NCBI GenBank assembly: GCA_035384565.1
Contig: DAOOIT010000005.1
Span: 72,503-136,502 of the forward strand
Source of the DNA: Planctomycetota bacterium
Lineage (GTDB): Bacteria; Planctomycetota; PUPC01; DSUN01
Reading direction: 5' to 3'
DNA: 64,000 nucleotides
This document shows positions 34,259 through 43,159 of this stretch, one piece after another. The notes beneath the pieces were generated by a model, which did no database searches, was not told the origin of the DNA, and saw nothing but the letters and a program-made list of their open reading frames with translations. Position 1 is the stretch's first letter. Every line of letters starts with the position of its first letter. Made by a program: the position numbers and the translations under genes.

Positions 34259-37200
34259 TGAAGTTCAACAATGCCCTCATGCTGATCGGCCTCGTCGCAG
34301 TGCTCGTGCCGATCTTGATCCATCTGCTCAATCGCAGCCGGGCCAAGGTGCTCGACTGGGGCGCGATGCGCTTCCTCCTGGCCTCGCTCACGTCGCAGAA
34401 CCGCCGCATCCTGGTCGAGGAGATGATCCTGCTGGCCCTCCGCTGCCTGCTCGTGGCCTTCGTGGTGATGGCCATGGCCCAGCCGTTCCTGCCCACGCGC
34501 TCGAGCATTCCGTGGGCCGTCACGCTGCCGGCGTTCCTCGGCGCCGCCATCGCGCTCGGGGTGGCAGCGGCGATGTGGAGCTATCGCCGCGCGCGCTGGC
34601 TGCTCCTCGCGGTCGCCCTCGTGCTCGGCGCGGTGGCGGGCGGAGCCTCCGCTCTGGAACAGTGGTGGCAGGAGCTCAAGTGGGCCGCCGGCCGCGGCGA
34701 GCGCGACGTGGCCCTCGTGCTCGACGCCTCGATGTCCATGACCCTCAACGTCGAGGGCAAGACGAACTTCGAGCGCGCCGTCGAGGAGGCGCGCACGCTC
34801 ATCAACGGCTGCAAGCCGGGCGACGCCGTGTGCCTGTGGCTGGCCGGCCCCGTGCCGCGGGCCGTGGTGGCCGCCCCCACCGCCGACCGCCAGCAACTCG
34901 CCGCCGCCCTCGAGGGCCTCGCCCCCATGGGCGGCACCATGGCCGTCCTCGAAGCCATCAACGCCGCCGCCCAGTCGCTCGCCGACGGGCACAACGTCAC
35001 GAAGAAGATCGTCCTCCTCACCGACGGCCAGAACGTGGGCTGGGACCCGCGCTCCGAGGCCCGCTGGCGCTTCCTGGCCGAGAGCCTCAAGGCCCTGCCG
35101 GTCCCGCCGCAGATCATCTGCCGCCGCCTGCCCTTGCCCCAGACCCTGCGCAACGCCGCCGTGGCCGACCTCGCGTTCTCCCGAAAGGTCGTCGGCACCG
35201 ACCGCTCGGTCCGCATCAGCGTCAAAGTGATGAACACCGGCACCGTGCCCCTGCGGCCCGAGGCGGTCGAGCTGAGCGTGGACGGCGCCAAGGTGGCCAC
35301 CGAGAAGCTCGCCACCGACATCCCGCCGAAGGCCGCCGAAACCGTACGCTTCGACCACCGCTTCGAGCAGGCCGGGCCACGCCTCGTCTCGGCCCGCCTC
35401 GTGCTCCACGACGCCCTCGCCGCCGACAACACGGCCGACCGCGTGCTCCACGTGGTCGAGAAACTGCCGGTGTTGCTGGTGGACGGCGTGCCGTCGCCAT
35501 CCCCATTGGGCGGTGCGGCCGCCTTCATCGAGATCGCGCTGGCGCCACGCGGCACGCCCGAGGAGGATGAGCCGACGGCGCCCGACGTGCCCGACGAGGA
35601 CCTGCCGCCCGAGGAGGCCGCCGCCCGTAAGGCAGCCGCGGCGCGCGAGGCGGCCGACGACTTGCGCTTCCTGGTCGAGGCCACCGTGGTGCCCGCCCCC
35701 GACATCGCGACGGTGAAGAGCTTCCGCGACTATGCCGTGGTGATCCTGGCCAACGTGCCGGCCCTGCCCACCGAGGTGGCCAAGAGCCTGGTGGGCTTCG
35801 TGCAGGCCGGCGGCGGCCTGCTCATCGCGCCCGGCGCGCGCGCCAGGCCCACCTTCTACAACGCCTGGGCCACCCCCGGCTCCGAGCCTGTGGCCCCCGC
35901 CAGCCTCGCCGCACGCGCCGACGTGCAGGAGAACCCCGCGCGGGTCGAGCCCAGGAGCTTCACCCACCCCGCGCTCCAGCTCCTCGCCGACCCCAAGGCG
36001 TCCGACGCCGCCCTCGCGCTCGTGAAGTCGTACTGGAAGCTCGACCCCGACGAGCGCGACCCCGCCGTGCGCATCGGCGGCCGCCTCGGTACCGGCGAGC
36101 CGTTCCTCGTCGAGCGCACGCTCGGCAAGGGCCGCATCCTGCTTCTCGCCACTTCGCTCGACCCCGCGGGCGGCAACCTGCCCGCCCTCAAGAGCTTCGT
36201 GCCCATGCTCCACGAGGCCCTCGCCTATCTCGCCACGCCCGTGATGCTCGACTCCAACGTCGCGCCCGGCACCGAGGTCGTGCTCGAGCTGCCCGAGCGC
36301 TCGGGCGGCGCAGGCGCCACACGCGGCAACGGCCTCCGGGGCGAATACTACCAGGGCAAGGACTTTCAGCGCCTCCGCGCCACCCGAGTGGATGCCACCG
36401 TGAACTTCGAGTGGAGGGCCGCGCGCCCTGCGCCCGCCGTGGAGGCCGACGGCTTTTCGGTGCGCTGGACCGGCTGGGTCGTGCCGCGCGAGTCGGGCAC
36501 CCACACCTTTCACGTCCTCGCCGACGACGGCGTGCGCCTGTGGGTGGACGGCCGCCAGCTCGTGGACGCCTGGCGCGGGCAGAACCCGACCGAGTACTTC
36601 GCTGCAATGACCCTGGAGGCGGGTCGCCGCTACCCCATCAAGATGGAGTTCTTCGAGGACACGGGCGACGCCACTGCGAAGCTCTACTGGACGTGTCCGG
36701 GCCGCGGCAAGGAGATCATCCCGCAGGCGCAGCTCTATGCCGCCGCGGTCGGCGGCCCCTCGGCCCCCACGCGCGAGGACGAGGTGGCCGAGGTTCTCAC
36801 CCCCTCGCAGCGCCGCTGCCCCGCGAGGCTCGCACGCGACAACGGCGCGTTGCGGGTCAGTTTCGCCGAGACCCAGGAGCCCGGCCTCTACCTTCTCACG
36901 TTGCCGGCCGGACTGGCCGAGCTTTACACACCGCCGGGCGCCGAGGGCAAAGGCATTCCGTTCGTCGCCCTCAGCCGCGTGGAGGAGAGCACCATCGAGC
37001 CTCTCACCGCCGCCGACCTGGAACTCGCGAAGCAGAGCGTGGACCTCTTCGAGACCGAGCTGACCGACGAGGTGACGGCCAAGGTCTTCGGCGGCGTGCC
37101 GGGCGAGGACCTCTGGAAGTACTTCATCATCGGAGCCCTGCTCGCGCTCCTGGGCGAGATCGCCGTGACCCGCTGGATCGCCGTCCAGCGTCGCCTCGGC

Positions 37201-37317
37201 GCCACGCCCACCGTGCTCTTCGGCTCCGAGGTCGTGGACGTTCAGACCTTCCGCGACCGCGCGAAACAACTCCTCGCCGTGCCCGGGGCGGCATCTGAGA
37301 CTGTGAGCAAGCCGTGA
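34258..37317 (+). CDS. BatA-like membrane VWA protein carrying a PA14 domain
   Basis: A 1019-residue membrane protein. It opens with the BatA/aerotolerance N-terminus (NNALMLIGLVAVLVPILIHLLNR) and further helices to about residue 130. A VWA domain follows with MIDAS DASMS at 156-160, then a CARDB-like region and a class-I glutamine-amidotransferase-like region (about 400-680). Residues about 691-831 form a PA14 domain (GLRGEYYQGKDF, GTHTFHVLADDGVRLWVDG, AKLYWTCPG). A last helix lies near 955. PA14 domains bind sugars or peptides and are unusual here. Overlaps on both sides suggest tight coupling. Confidence 0.88.
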   Translation: MKFNNALMLIGLVAVLVPILIHLLNRSRAKVLDWGAMRFLLASLTSQNRRILVEEMILLALRCLLVAFVVMAMAQPFLPTRSSIPWAVTLPAFLGAAIALGVAAAMWSYRRARWLLLAVALVLGAVAGGASALEQWWQELKWAAGRGERDVALVLDASMSMTLNVEGKTNFERAVEEARTLINGCKPGDAVCLWLAGPVPRAVVAAPTADRQQLAAALEGLAPMGGTMAVLEAINAAAQSLADGHNVTKKIVLLTDGQNVGWDPRSEARWRFLAESLKALPVPPQIICRRLPLPQTLRNAAVADLAFSRKVVGTDRSVRISVKVMNTGTVPLRPEAVELSVDGAKVATEKLATDIPPKAAETVRFDHRFEQAGPRLVSARLVLHDALAADNTADRVLHVVEKLPVLLVDGVPSPSPLGGAAAFIEIALAPRGTPEEDEPTAPDVPDEDLPPEEAAARKAAAAREAADDLRFLVEATVVPAPDIATVKSFRDYAVVILANVPALPTEVAKSLVGFVQAGGGLLIAPGARARPTFYNAWATPGSEPVAPASLAARADVQENPARVEPRSFTHPALQLLADPKASDAALALVKSYWKLDPDERDPAVRIGGRLGTGEPFLVERTLGKGRILLLATSLDPAGGNLPALKSFVPMLHEALAYLATPVMLDSNVAPGTEVVLELPERSGGAGATRGNGLRGEYYQGKDFQRLRATRVDATVNFEWRAARPAPAVEADGFSVRWTGWVVPRESGTHTFHVLADDGVRLWVDGRQLVDAWRGQNPTEYFAAMTLEAGRRYPIKMEFFEDTGDATAKLYWTCPGRGKEIIPQAQLYAAAVGGPSAPTREDEVAEVLTPSQRRCPARLARDNGALRVSFAETQEPGLYLLTLPAGLAELYTPPGAEGKGIPFVALSRVEESTIEPLTAADLELAKQSVDLFETELTDEVTAKVFGGVPGEDLWKYFIIGALLALLGEIAVTRWIAVQRRLGATPTVLFGSEVVDVQTFRDRAKQLLAVPGAASETVSKP

Positions 37318-40300
37318 GCCCAGTGTACGAGCCGCACAAGATTCTCCCCATCCGGTTGCCCGCCGCAGGGGCGCTGCTGCTCGCGGCGGCGCTGGTGGCC
37401 GCGTGGGTGATGGTGCATGCGCTGCGGCGGCGCAGCGACTCGCGCTGGCGCCGCGGCCTCCTGCTCGCGGCTGGGCTGGGCATCGGGTTCCTGGCGCTGC
37501 TCGCGGCACTCGACGTGCTCCAGCGCGTCGTGAGCTTCGCCACGAACTGGTGGCTGTGGCCCATCGCGCTCGGCGGGGCGGCGATCGTGGAGGCTCTGCT
37601 GCTGCTCTACGCGCTGGAGCGGCGCATCGTGCCGCGCCGCGTGGGCACCGCACTCGTGGCCCTCCGCTTGGCCATGGCGCTGCTCGTGGTGCTCATGCTC
37701 GCCCAGCCCGTGCGGTCGGTGGACCTCAGCCGCACGCTTCAGCGGTTCGTGGCCGTGCTGGTGGATGACTCGGCCTCGATGCACGTGCCCGACAGCCAGA
37801 TGACGCCTGCGGAGAGGACGCGCCTGGCCGAGGCGCTGTCGCCCGACGTGCCGGTGCGGCCCTGGCGCCTCGAGCGGGCCGCCACGGCCGTCCGCCCGGC
37901 CCGCGAGAAGCTGGCCGCGCAGGCCGACTGGTTCGCCGCGCTGCGCGACGCGAAGCCCGAGGCCCGCCAGCGCCAGCTCGAGGGCAGCCGCAAGGCGACC
38001 GTCGCGGCTCTCACCGAGGTCCGCCAGGCCGTCGCCGATCAGATTGCGGCCATCGCAGCACCCCTTCAGGGCAAGGTCGCCCTCGACGCGCGCACGACCG
38101 CGGCCGCCACCGCGCTGCGCGATCAGCTCGCCACCGAGGTCCACGACCGCCTCGGCCAGGCCCTCGACCAGTTGGCCGCCGGCCGCCTGCCGATGGTCGC
38201 GCGCGACCCCGAGCCGGTCCTCGCGCTCCTCCGCGGCGCCGCCGAAAGCCTGGCGAAGCTTGGGCCGCGCCTGATCGCGCTCGGCGACGCGCTCGACGAG
38301 GCATTCTACAACTCCCTCGGCAGCGTGGACCGCGCCCGCATTGACGCCGTGGCGCTCAAGGAGCGCTTCGCCCTGGCTCAGGACCTGCTGCATCGCGCCG
38401 CGAAGGAGCCCGGCGCGCCGCGCCGCGGCCTCCTCGGCGATCTGAGGGCCGACTACGGCGTGCGCCTGTACACCTTCGCCGCCGCGCCGGCCGAGGTCAA
38501 CGTAACCGAGGGCCTGCACCAGACACCGCGGCCCGCGCCCGCGAAGCAGGAGCCCGGCGCCAAGGAGCCGAGCCCCAAGGCGGCCGAATTGCCCGCCGAG
38601 CAACAGAAGACCGATATCGCGGCCGCCCTCGAGAAGGTGCTCACGGAGATGCCCGAGGACCGCCTCGCCGGCATCGTGATGCTCACCGACGGCCAGCACA
38701 ACGCCGCCAGCCGCGTGGAGCCGCTCGCCCGCCGCATCGGCCTCAAGCAGCTCCCCGTGTCGTCCATCGTCTTCGGCGGCAGCGTGAAGCCCACCGTGGA
38801 CGCCGCCGTGGTGGGCATCGAGGCGCCCGAGACCGTCTACACCAAGGACAAGGTCTACATCCACGCCGACCTCAAGCTCGACGGCCTCGCAGGCAAGACC
38901 GTGCGCGTGACGCTCTACGACGGCGACCAGCCCGTGGACTCCGACGAGGTGAAGGTCGAGAGCGACAAGCTCCGCACGCGCGTGCAGCTCGCCGACGAGC
39001 CGCGCGACTCGGGCCTCCACGCCTACCGCGTCAAGGTCGAGGATGTGCAGGGCGAGGTCCTCGCCTCCAACAACGAGCACGGCCTTTCCGTCAGCGTCAC
39101 CGACGACCAGACCCGCCTCCTCCTCGTCGAGGGCCGCCCCCGCTGGGAGTTCCGCTACCTCAAGAACCTCTTCGCCAGCCGCGACAAGACGGTCAAGCTC
39201 CAGTACGTGGTGCTCCACCCCGACGAAATCCCCGGCCAGCCGCCGCGGCCCCGCGTCCACGCCTCGGCCGCCCGCCCCAAGGACGAGCCCGAGGCCACCC
39301 ACCTGCCCGAGAACGAGGCCGAGTGGATGAAGTTCGACGTGATCGTCCTCGGCGATGTGGAGCCCGAGGCCCTCAAGGACGAGCACATGAAGGCCCTCCG
39401 GCGTTTCGTCGAGGACCGCGCGGGCACCCTCATCGTCATCGCCGGCCCGCGCCACATGCCTCACGCCTATGCCAACACCCCGTTGGCCGACCTGTTGCCC
39501 GTAACCCTCAAGGCCGACGCCCAGCCCGAGCCGTGGCTGCGGTCGCCCGACGACTCGTTCCGCATCGAGCTCACGCCCGAGGGTCGCGAGCACGTGATCA
39601 CCCGCCTCAAGGTGGACCCCGCCGAGAGCCTCGAGGTCTGGGCCTCGCTGCCCGACCTGCACTGGCGGCACCCCATCGCCACCACCAAGGAGGGCGCGAT
39701 GGTGCTCGCCTATGCCCTGCCCCCCACGCCGCCCGACTTCCTGCGCCCCAAGGCCGACTCCGAGGTCCCCAGCGAGGAGGTCATCCGGCAGCGGCAGCAG
39801 TTCATTCGCGAGCACGCGCTCCTCGCCATCCACAACGCCGCGCTCGGCCGCGTGATGTTCCTCGCCACCGACCACACTTGGCGCCTCCGCTACCGCGTGG
39901 GCGACACCCATCATCACCGCTTCTGGGGCCAGGTGCTCCGTTGGGCCACCGCCGACAAGCTCCCCGCCGGCACCAGCCTCGTCAAGCTCGGCACCGACCG
40001 CCCCCGCTACTCGCCCGACCAGCCGGTGCGCGTCCGAGCCCGCCTCACCCAGCCCGACCTCACACCCATCCAGAGCGACGACGTGTTCGCCGTGGTGACC
40101 CAGGCCGACAAGGTGGTGTTGCGCAAGAAGATGGAGTTCGTGCCCCGCTCGCAGGGCCTCTACAACGCCGACCTCGGCAAGCTCGACGGCGGCACGTACC
40201 GCGTCGAGCTCGAGGCCCCCGCCGCCAAGGGCCTCCTCGCCGCTGAGAACGTCGAGAAGGTGGCCACGGACTTCTACGTCGAGCCGGCCATTCCCGCCGA

Positions 40301-40535
40301 GCAGATCGAGCTGTCGGCCAACCGCGGCTTGCTGGAGTCCATCGCCTCGCTCACCAACGGCGCCGTGGCCGATGTGGCTCACGCCGCCGACGCCCTGGCC
40401 GCGCTGCGCGAGCCCAGGCTCCTCCTGCCCGACCGCCGCGAGTGGTCGCTGTGGAACTCCTGGCCGCTGCTCGCCCTCATCATCGCCCTGGGCGGCGCCG
40501 AGTGGTTCATCCGCAAGCGCGCCCGGCTCGCGTAA
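37314..40535 (+). CDS. membrane VWA/glutamine-amidotransferase-like protein
   Basis: A 1073-residue protein with three N-terminal helices (to about residue 130). A VWA-like start follows (FVAVLVDDSASM near 147), with a long helical insert before the second half (GIVMLTDGQHNAAS near 450). Extracytoplasmic beta domains come next, then a GATase-like region (LLLVEGRPRWEFRYLKN near 602) and a C-terminal helix (LLALIIALGGAEWF). It is the common fourth partner in MoxR-DUF58-BatA operons of Planctomycetes. The GTG start overlaps the previous stop (GTGA). Function is unknown; probably a periplasmic scaffold. Confidence 0.85.
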   Translation: MSPVYEPHKILPIRLPAAGALLLAAALVAAWVMVHALRRRSDSRWRRGLLLAAGLGIGFLALLAALDVLQRVVSFATNWWLWPIALGGAAIVEALLLLYALERRIVPRRVGTALVALRLAMALLVVLMLAQPVRSVDLSRTLQRFVAVLVDDSASMHVPDSQMTPAERTRLAEALSPDVPVRPWRLERAATAVRPAREKLAAQADWFAALRDAKPEARQRQLEGSRKATVAALTEVRQAVADQIAAIAAPLQGKVALDARTTAAATALRDQLATEVHDRLGQALDQLAAGRLPMVARDPEPVLALLRGAAESLAKLGPRLIALGDALDEAFYNSLGSVDRARIDAVALKERFALAQDLLHRAAKEPGAPRRGLLGDLRADYGVRLYTFAAAPAEVNVTEGLHQTPRPAPAKQEPGAKEPSPKAAELPAEQQKTDIAAALEKVLTEMPEDRLAGIVMLTDGQHNAASRVEPLARRIGLKQLPVSSIVFGGSVKPTVDAAVVGIEAPETVYTKDKVYIHADLKLDGLAGKTVRVTLYDGDQPVDSDEVKVESDKLRTRVQLADEPRDSGLHAYRVKVEDVQGEVLASNNEHGLSVSVTDDQTRLLLVEGRPRWEFRYLKNLFASRDKTVKLQYVVLHPDEIPGQPPRPRVHASAARPKDEPEATHLPENEAEWMKFDVIVLGDVEPEALKDEHMKALRRFVEDRAGTLIVIAGPRHMPHAYANTPLADLLPVTLKADAQPEPWLRSPDDSFRIELTPEGREHVITRLKVDPAESLEVWASLPDLHWRHPIATTKEGAMVLAYALPPTPPDFLRPKADSEVPSEEVIRQRQQFIREHALLAIHNAALGRVMFLATDHTWRLRYRVGDTHHHRFWGQVLRWATADKLPAGTSLVKLGTDRPRYSPDQPVRVRARLTQPDLTPIQSDDVFAVVTQADKVVLRKKMEFVPRSQGLYNADLGKLDGGTYRVELEAPAAKGLLAAENVEKVATDFYVEPAIPAEQIELSANRGLLESIASLTNGAVADVAHAADALAALREPRLLLPDRREWSLWNSWPLLALIIALGGAEWFIRKRARLA

Positions 40536-40543
40536 TGCCCCTG

Positions 40544-40571
40544 TTGTGCCGCCGTTCCCATTGAGTACAAT
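40544..40571 (+). promoter_or_regulatory. promoter of the OB-lipoprotein gene
   Basis: TTGTGC (40544-40549), 16-nt spacer, TACAAT (40566-40571), with a leader of about 30 nt to ATG 40608. Confidence 0.55.
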
Positions 40572-40607
40572 ACGTTGGGTTGCGTCCCAAGCGAGCGGAG
40601 AGGCCCG

Positions 40608-40997
40608 ATGGTTGCAACGCGCCTGGTCCGCCTTGCTCTTCTCTTTGGCGCGGTTCTGTGTGCGGGGGCGGGCTGCGCCCGGGTCGCGCGCCACGGCCCC
40701 GACGGGCCGATCATCTCCTGGCGCGACGCCGCGAAGCACACCGGCCAGTTCGTCACCGTCGAAGGCACCATTGTGCGCACCCGCAACACCGGCAAGGCCT
40801 GCTTCCTGAACTTTCACCCCAACTGGCGCGAGACCCTCGCCGCCGTCATCTTCGCCCGCAACTTCGGCGCCTTTCCGCCCGAACCGGAGAAACACTACCG
40901 CGGCAAGAGCGTCCGTATCCGCGGCGTCATTGTCGAGTATGAGGGCCGTCCCGAGATCATCCTCGAGTCCCCCGACGATATTGAGGTGCTCCCCTGA
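40608..40997 (+). CDS. small OB-fold lipoprotein
   Basis: A 129-residue protein. Its lipoprotein leader ends in CAGAGC, and the OB-like body reads GQFVTVEGTIVRTRNTGKAC, VIFARNFGAFP, YRGKSVRIRGVIVEYEG and PEIILESPDDIEV. This pattern is seen in small OB-fold nucleic-acid-binding-like proteins of unknown function. GGAGAGG precedes ATG 40608. The next gene starts 1 nt after its stop. Confidence 0.8.
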   Translation: MVATRLVRLALLFGAVLCAGAGCARVARHGPDGPIISWRDAAKHTGQFVTVEGTIVRTRNTGKACFLNFHPNWRETLAAVIFARNFGAFPPEPEKHYRGKSVRIRGVIVEYEGRPEIILESPDDIEVLP

Positions 40998-40998
40998 G

Positions 40999-42966
40999 AT
41001 GCAGTTCCCCCGAATGGTCCGCGTCCGCCAGCAGCTCGACGACGAGCGGCTGGCCAGCCCCCGCGAGACGGCCCGGAACGAGACGGCCCGCCTGCTCGCC
41101 GGCGCGCCCATCCGCCGCGGGCAAACGGTCGCCGTCACCGGCTCCAGCCGCGGCATCGCCAACATCGCCGAGATCCTCGCGGGCGCAGTCGCCGCCCTCA
41201 AGGACGCCGGTCTCCAGCCCTTCGTGTTTCCCGCCATGGGCAGCCACGGCGGCGGCACCGCTGAACGTCAGGCCAACGTGCTCCACCACTACGGCGTCAC
41301 CGAGGAGGGCGTGGGGGCGCCCGTCCGCTCCTCCACCGACGCTGTGAAGCTAGCCGAGACGCCCGAGGGCGTCCCCGTGCTCTTCGACCGCATCGCGGCG
41401 GGGGCCGACCACGTGTTCGTCGTGAACCGCATCAAGCCGCACTCGCACTTCATCGGCCCGTGCGAGAGCGGCCTGACGAAAATCCTGCTCATCGGCGCGG
41501 GCAAGCCCGAGGGCGCACGCCTCTACCACCGCGCCTTCGCCAGGTTCGGCTTCCCGCAGACCTTCCAGGCCGCACTGCCCGTCCTCCTCCAGCACATCTC
41601 CGTCCTCGGCGGGCTCGGCATCATCGAGAACGGCCTCGACCAGACGGCCCGCGTCGTGGGCCTCCGCGCCGACCGATTCCTCGCCGACGAGCCGGCCCTG
41701 CTCGAGGACGCCAAGCGCCGCATGGGCAAGCTGCCTTTCGGCGACCTCGACGTGCTGATCGTGGACCGAATGGGCAAGGACATTTCGGGCGTGGGCATGG
41801 ACACCAATGTCATCGGCCGCGACCGCCCTGGGCCGCGGACACAGGTCATCTTTGTCCGCGACCTCACGCCCGCGAGCGAAGGCAACGCCAGCGGCATCGG
41901 CCTCGCCGACGTCACCGTCCGTCGCCTCATCGAGAAGATGGACCCCAAGGCCACCTTCCTCAACTGCGCGACAGCGCTTCACCTGCACCTGGCTCGGGTG
42001 CCGTATGCTTTCGACACCGACCGCGAGGCACTGGAGGCGGCCTTGCGGTCCACCATCGCCCCGACGCCTGCCGAGGCCCGCGTCGTCTGGATCCGCGACA
42101 CCCTCTCCCTCGGCGAACTCGAAGTCTCCGAGGCCCTCCTTGATGAGGTGAGGGCAAACGAGCGCCTGAGTGTTTGCGGCGACGCACATTCCATCGATTT
42201 CCACCCTACAGGCTCTCTTGTGGATGCCTTTCCCTGCGCGGGTACGGGTGGAGATGAGCAAACCGTGAGCCACCGCCAGCCTGAGCAGATGGTGGCCGAA
42301 CTGAATGCGATCCTCCAGGGTCGGAGGGAGTTCGTCTTCCGTGAGTACCCTAACATCCGGGGCGCTATGCGGGAGCCATACGGATGGCCAGAGTTCGACC
42401 CCTTGCGGCACGAAACATGTCTCGCGATTCTGTTCGGCTTGTACCAGGCAGCGATCACCCTAACCAACCATTTTCTCGAGAAGCTTCTTAGGACGGCCTT
42501 GACGTACCACGACCTCCTGAAGAACAAAGCCTCATTGGAGAAGTCAAAGACTGAGGGGCGCGCTCTGCCGGCTCTGATGGGGGCGCTGGCTGACGCCAGC
42601 AAGCCTTACGAAGGCAAGTCTCTGGAAGACAACATCAATCGAGCTTGTACCCTGGGGTTGATCACGAAGAAGCAGAAGAAGCAGTTGAAGGTGTTCAGAG
42701 ATGGTCTCAGGAACGCGTACAGCCACGCTGATGCGGACAAGACATTAGGCGGTACGAAACTGCCCGCACACGCCATTAGGCTAGAGGATGGCACCTTTGT
42801 GCGCGACTCCAGCGGGGACGTGGAGGCATCGAAGTTCCTGCTCGCAACTGGCATCCTCCAGGTCTACCACGCACAACAGAATGCATGGCCTTATTTTGCG
42901 TACATCGATTCGTTGGCAAGGGAGGTTCTTGGCAAGCTCGCGCCGGCGGAAGCTGGACAGTGCTAG
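40999..42966 (+). CDS. LarA-like (lactate racemase family) protein fused to a HEPN-like domain
   Basis: Residues 1 to about 420 are a nickel-pincer lactate racemase (LarA)-family protein: VAVTGSSRGIANIAEIL, FPAMGSHGGGTAERQ, FVVNRIKPHSHF. Residues about 423-655 are a separate helical domain with RNAYSH (codons at 42709-42726), the RX4H motif of HEPN ribonucleases. GC at third positions drops sharply near 42140, so the last LarA residues and the HEPN part are compositionally foreign. A GTG at 42265 with GTGGAG upstream could start the HEPN protein alone. LarA normally ends near residue 420, so fusion by insertion is likely. Confidence 0.75.
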   Translation: MQFPRMVRVRQQLDDERLASPRETARNETARLLAGAPIRRGQTVAVTGSSRGIANIAEILAGAVAALKDAGLQPFVFPAMGSHGGGTAERQANVLHHYGVTEEGVGAPVRSSTDAVKLAETPEGVPVLFDRIAAGADHVFVVNRIKPHSHFIGPCESGLTKILLIGAGKPEGARLYHRAFARFGFPQTFQAALPVLLQHISVLGGLGIIENGLDQTARVVGLRADRFLADEPALLEDAKRRMGKLPFGDLDVLIVDRMGKDISGVGMDTNVIGRDRPGPRTQVIFVRDLTPASEGNASGIGLADVTVRRLIEKMDPKATFLNCATALHLHLARVPYAFDTDREALEAALRSTIAPTPAEARVVWIRDTLSLGELEVSEALLDEVRANERLSVCGDAHSIDFHPTGSLVDAFPCAGTGGDEQTVSHRQPEQMVAELNAILQGRREFVFREYPNIRGAMREPYGWPEFDPLRHETCLAILFGLYQAAITLTNHFLEKLLRTALTYHDLLKNKASLEKSKTEGRALPALMGALADASKPYEGKSLEDNINRACTLGLITKKQKKQLKVFRDGLRNAYSHADADKTLGGTKLPAHAIRLEDGTFVRDSSGDVEASKFLLATGILQVYHAQQNAWPYFAYIDSLAREVLGKLAPAEAGQC

Positions 42967-43004
42967 CCCATCCGGTTGAGACCGGATACTCATGAGTTCA
43001 TAGC

Positions 43005-43133
43005 CTAGCGCGCGGCGGGATAGGGGCCGGCAGCGACAGGCTTCTTGGGGCGAGGGTTCACGACGGCGCCGAAACCCTCCAGGGTGCGCGGGCCGAGGAT
43101 CGCCACGTCGCCGGGCTGGCCACACTTGACGCC
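43005..43133 (-). pseudogene. remnant 3' end of an unidentified gene
   Basis: On the minus strand an open frame with strong GC3 bias (from GVKCGQPGDVAILGPRT to VAAGPYPAAR, then TAG at 43005) abuts the promoter of the next gene. It has no start and is cut off near 43133. It lies just beyond the foreign HEPN segment, so it may be a truncated casualty of that insertion. Family unknown. Confidence 0.35.
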
Positions 43134-43153
43134 CCCACGCGGCGGCGTATGAT
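43126..43153 (+). promoter_or_regulatory. promoter of the aldo/keto reductase operon, probably leaderless
   Basis: TTGACG (43126-43131), 16-nt spacer, TATGAT (43148-43153), and the ATG at 43160 is 7 nt after the -10. No ribosome site lies between, so translation probably starts at the 5' end. Confidence 0.65.
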
Positions 43154-43159
43154 GCTGGC

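Noticed and set aside
34225..41258. Two minus-strand frames of over 1100 codons opposite the VWA operon
   Set aside because: Shadow frames with no domain. The plus-strand set is a recognised MoxR-DUF58-BatA operon with overlapping starts.
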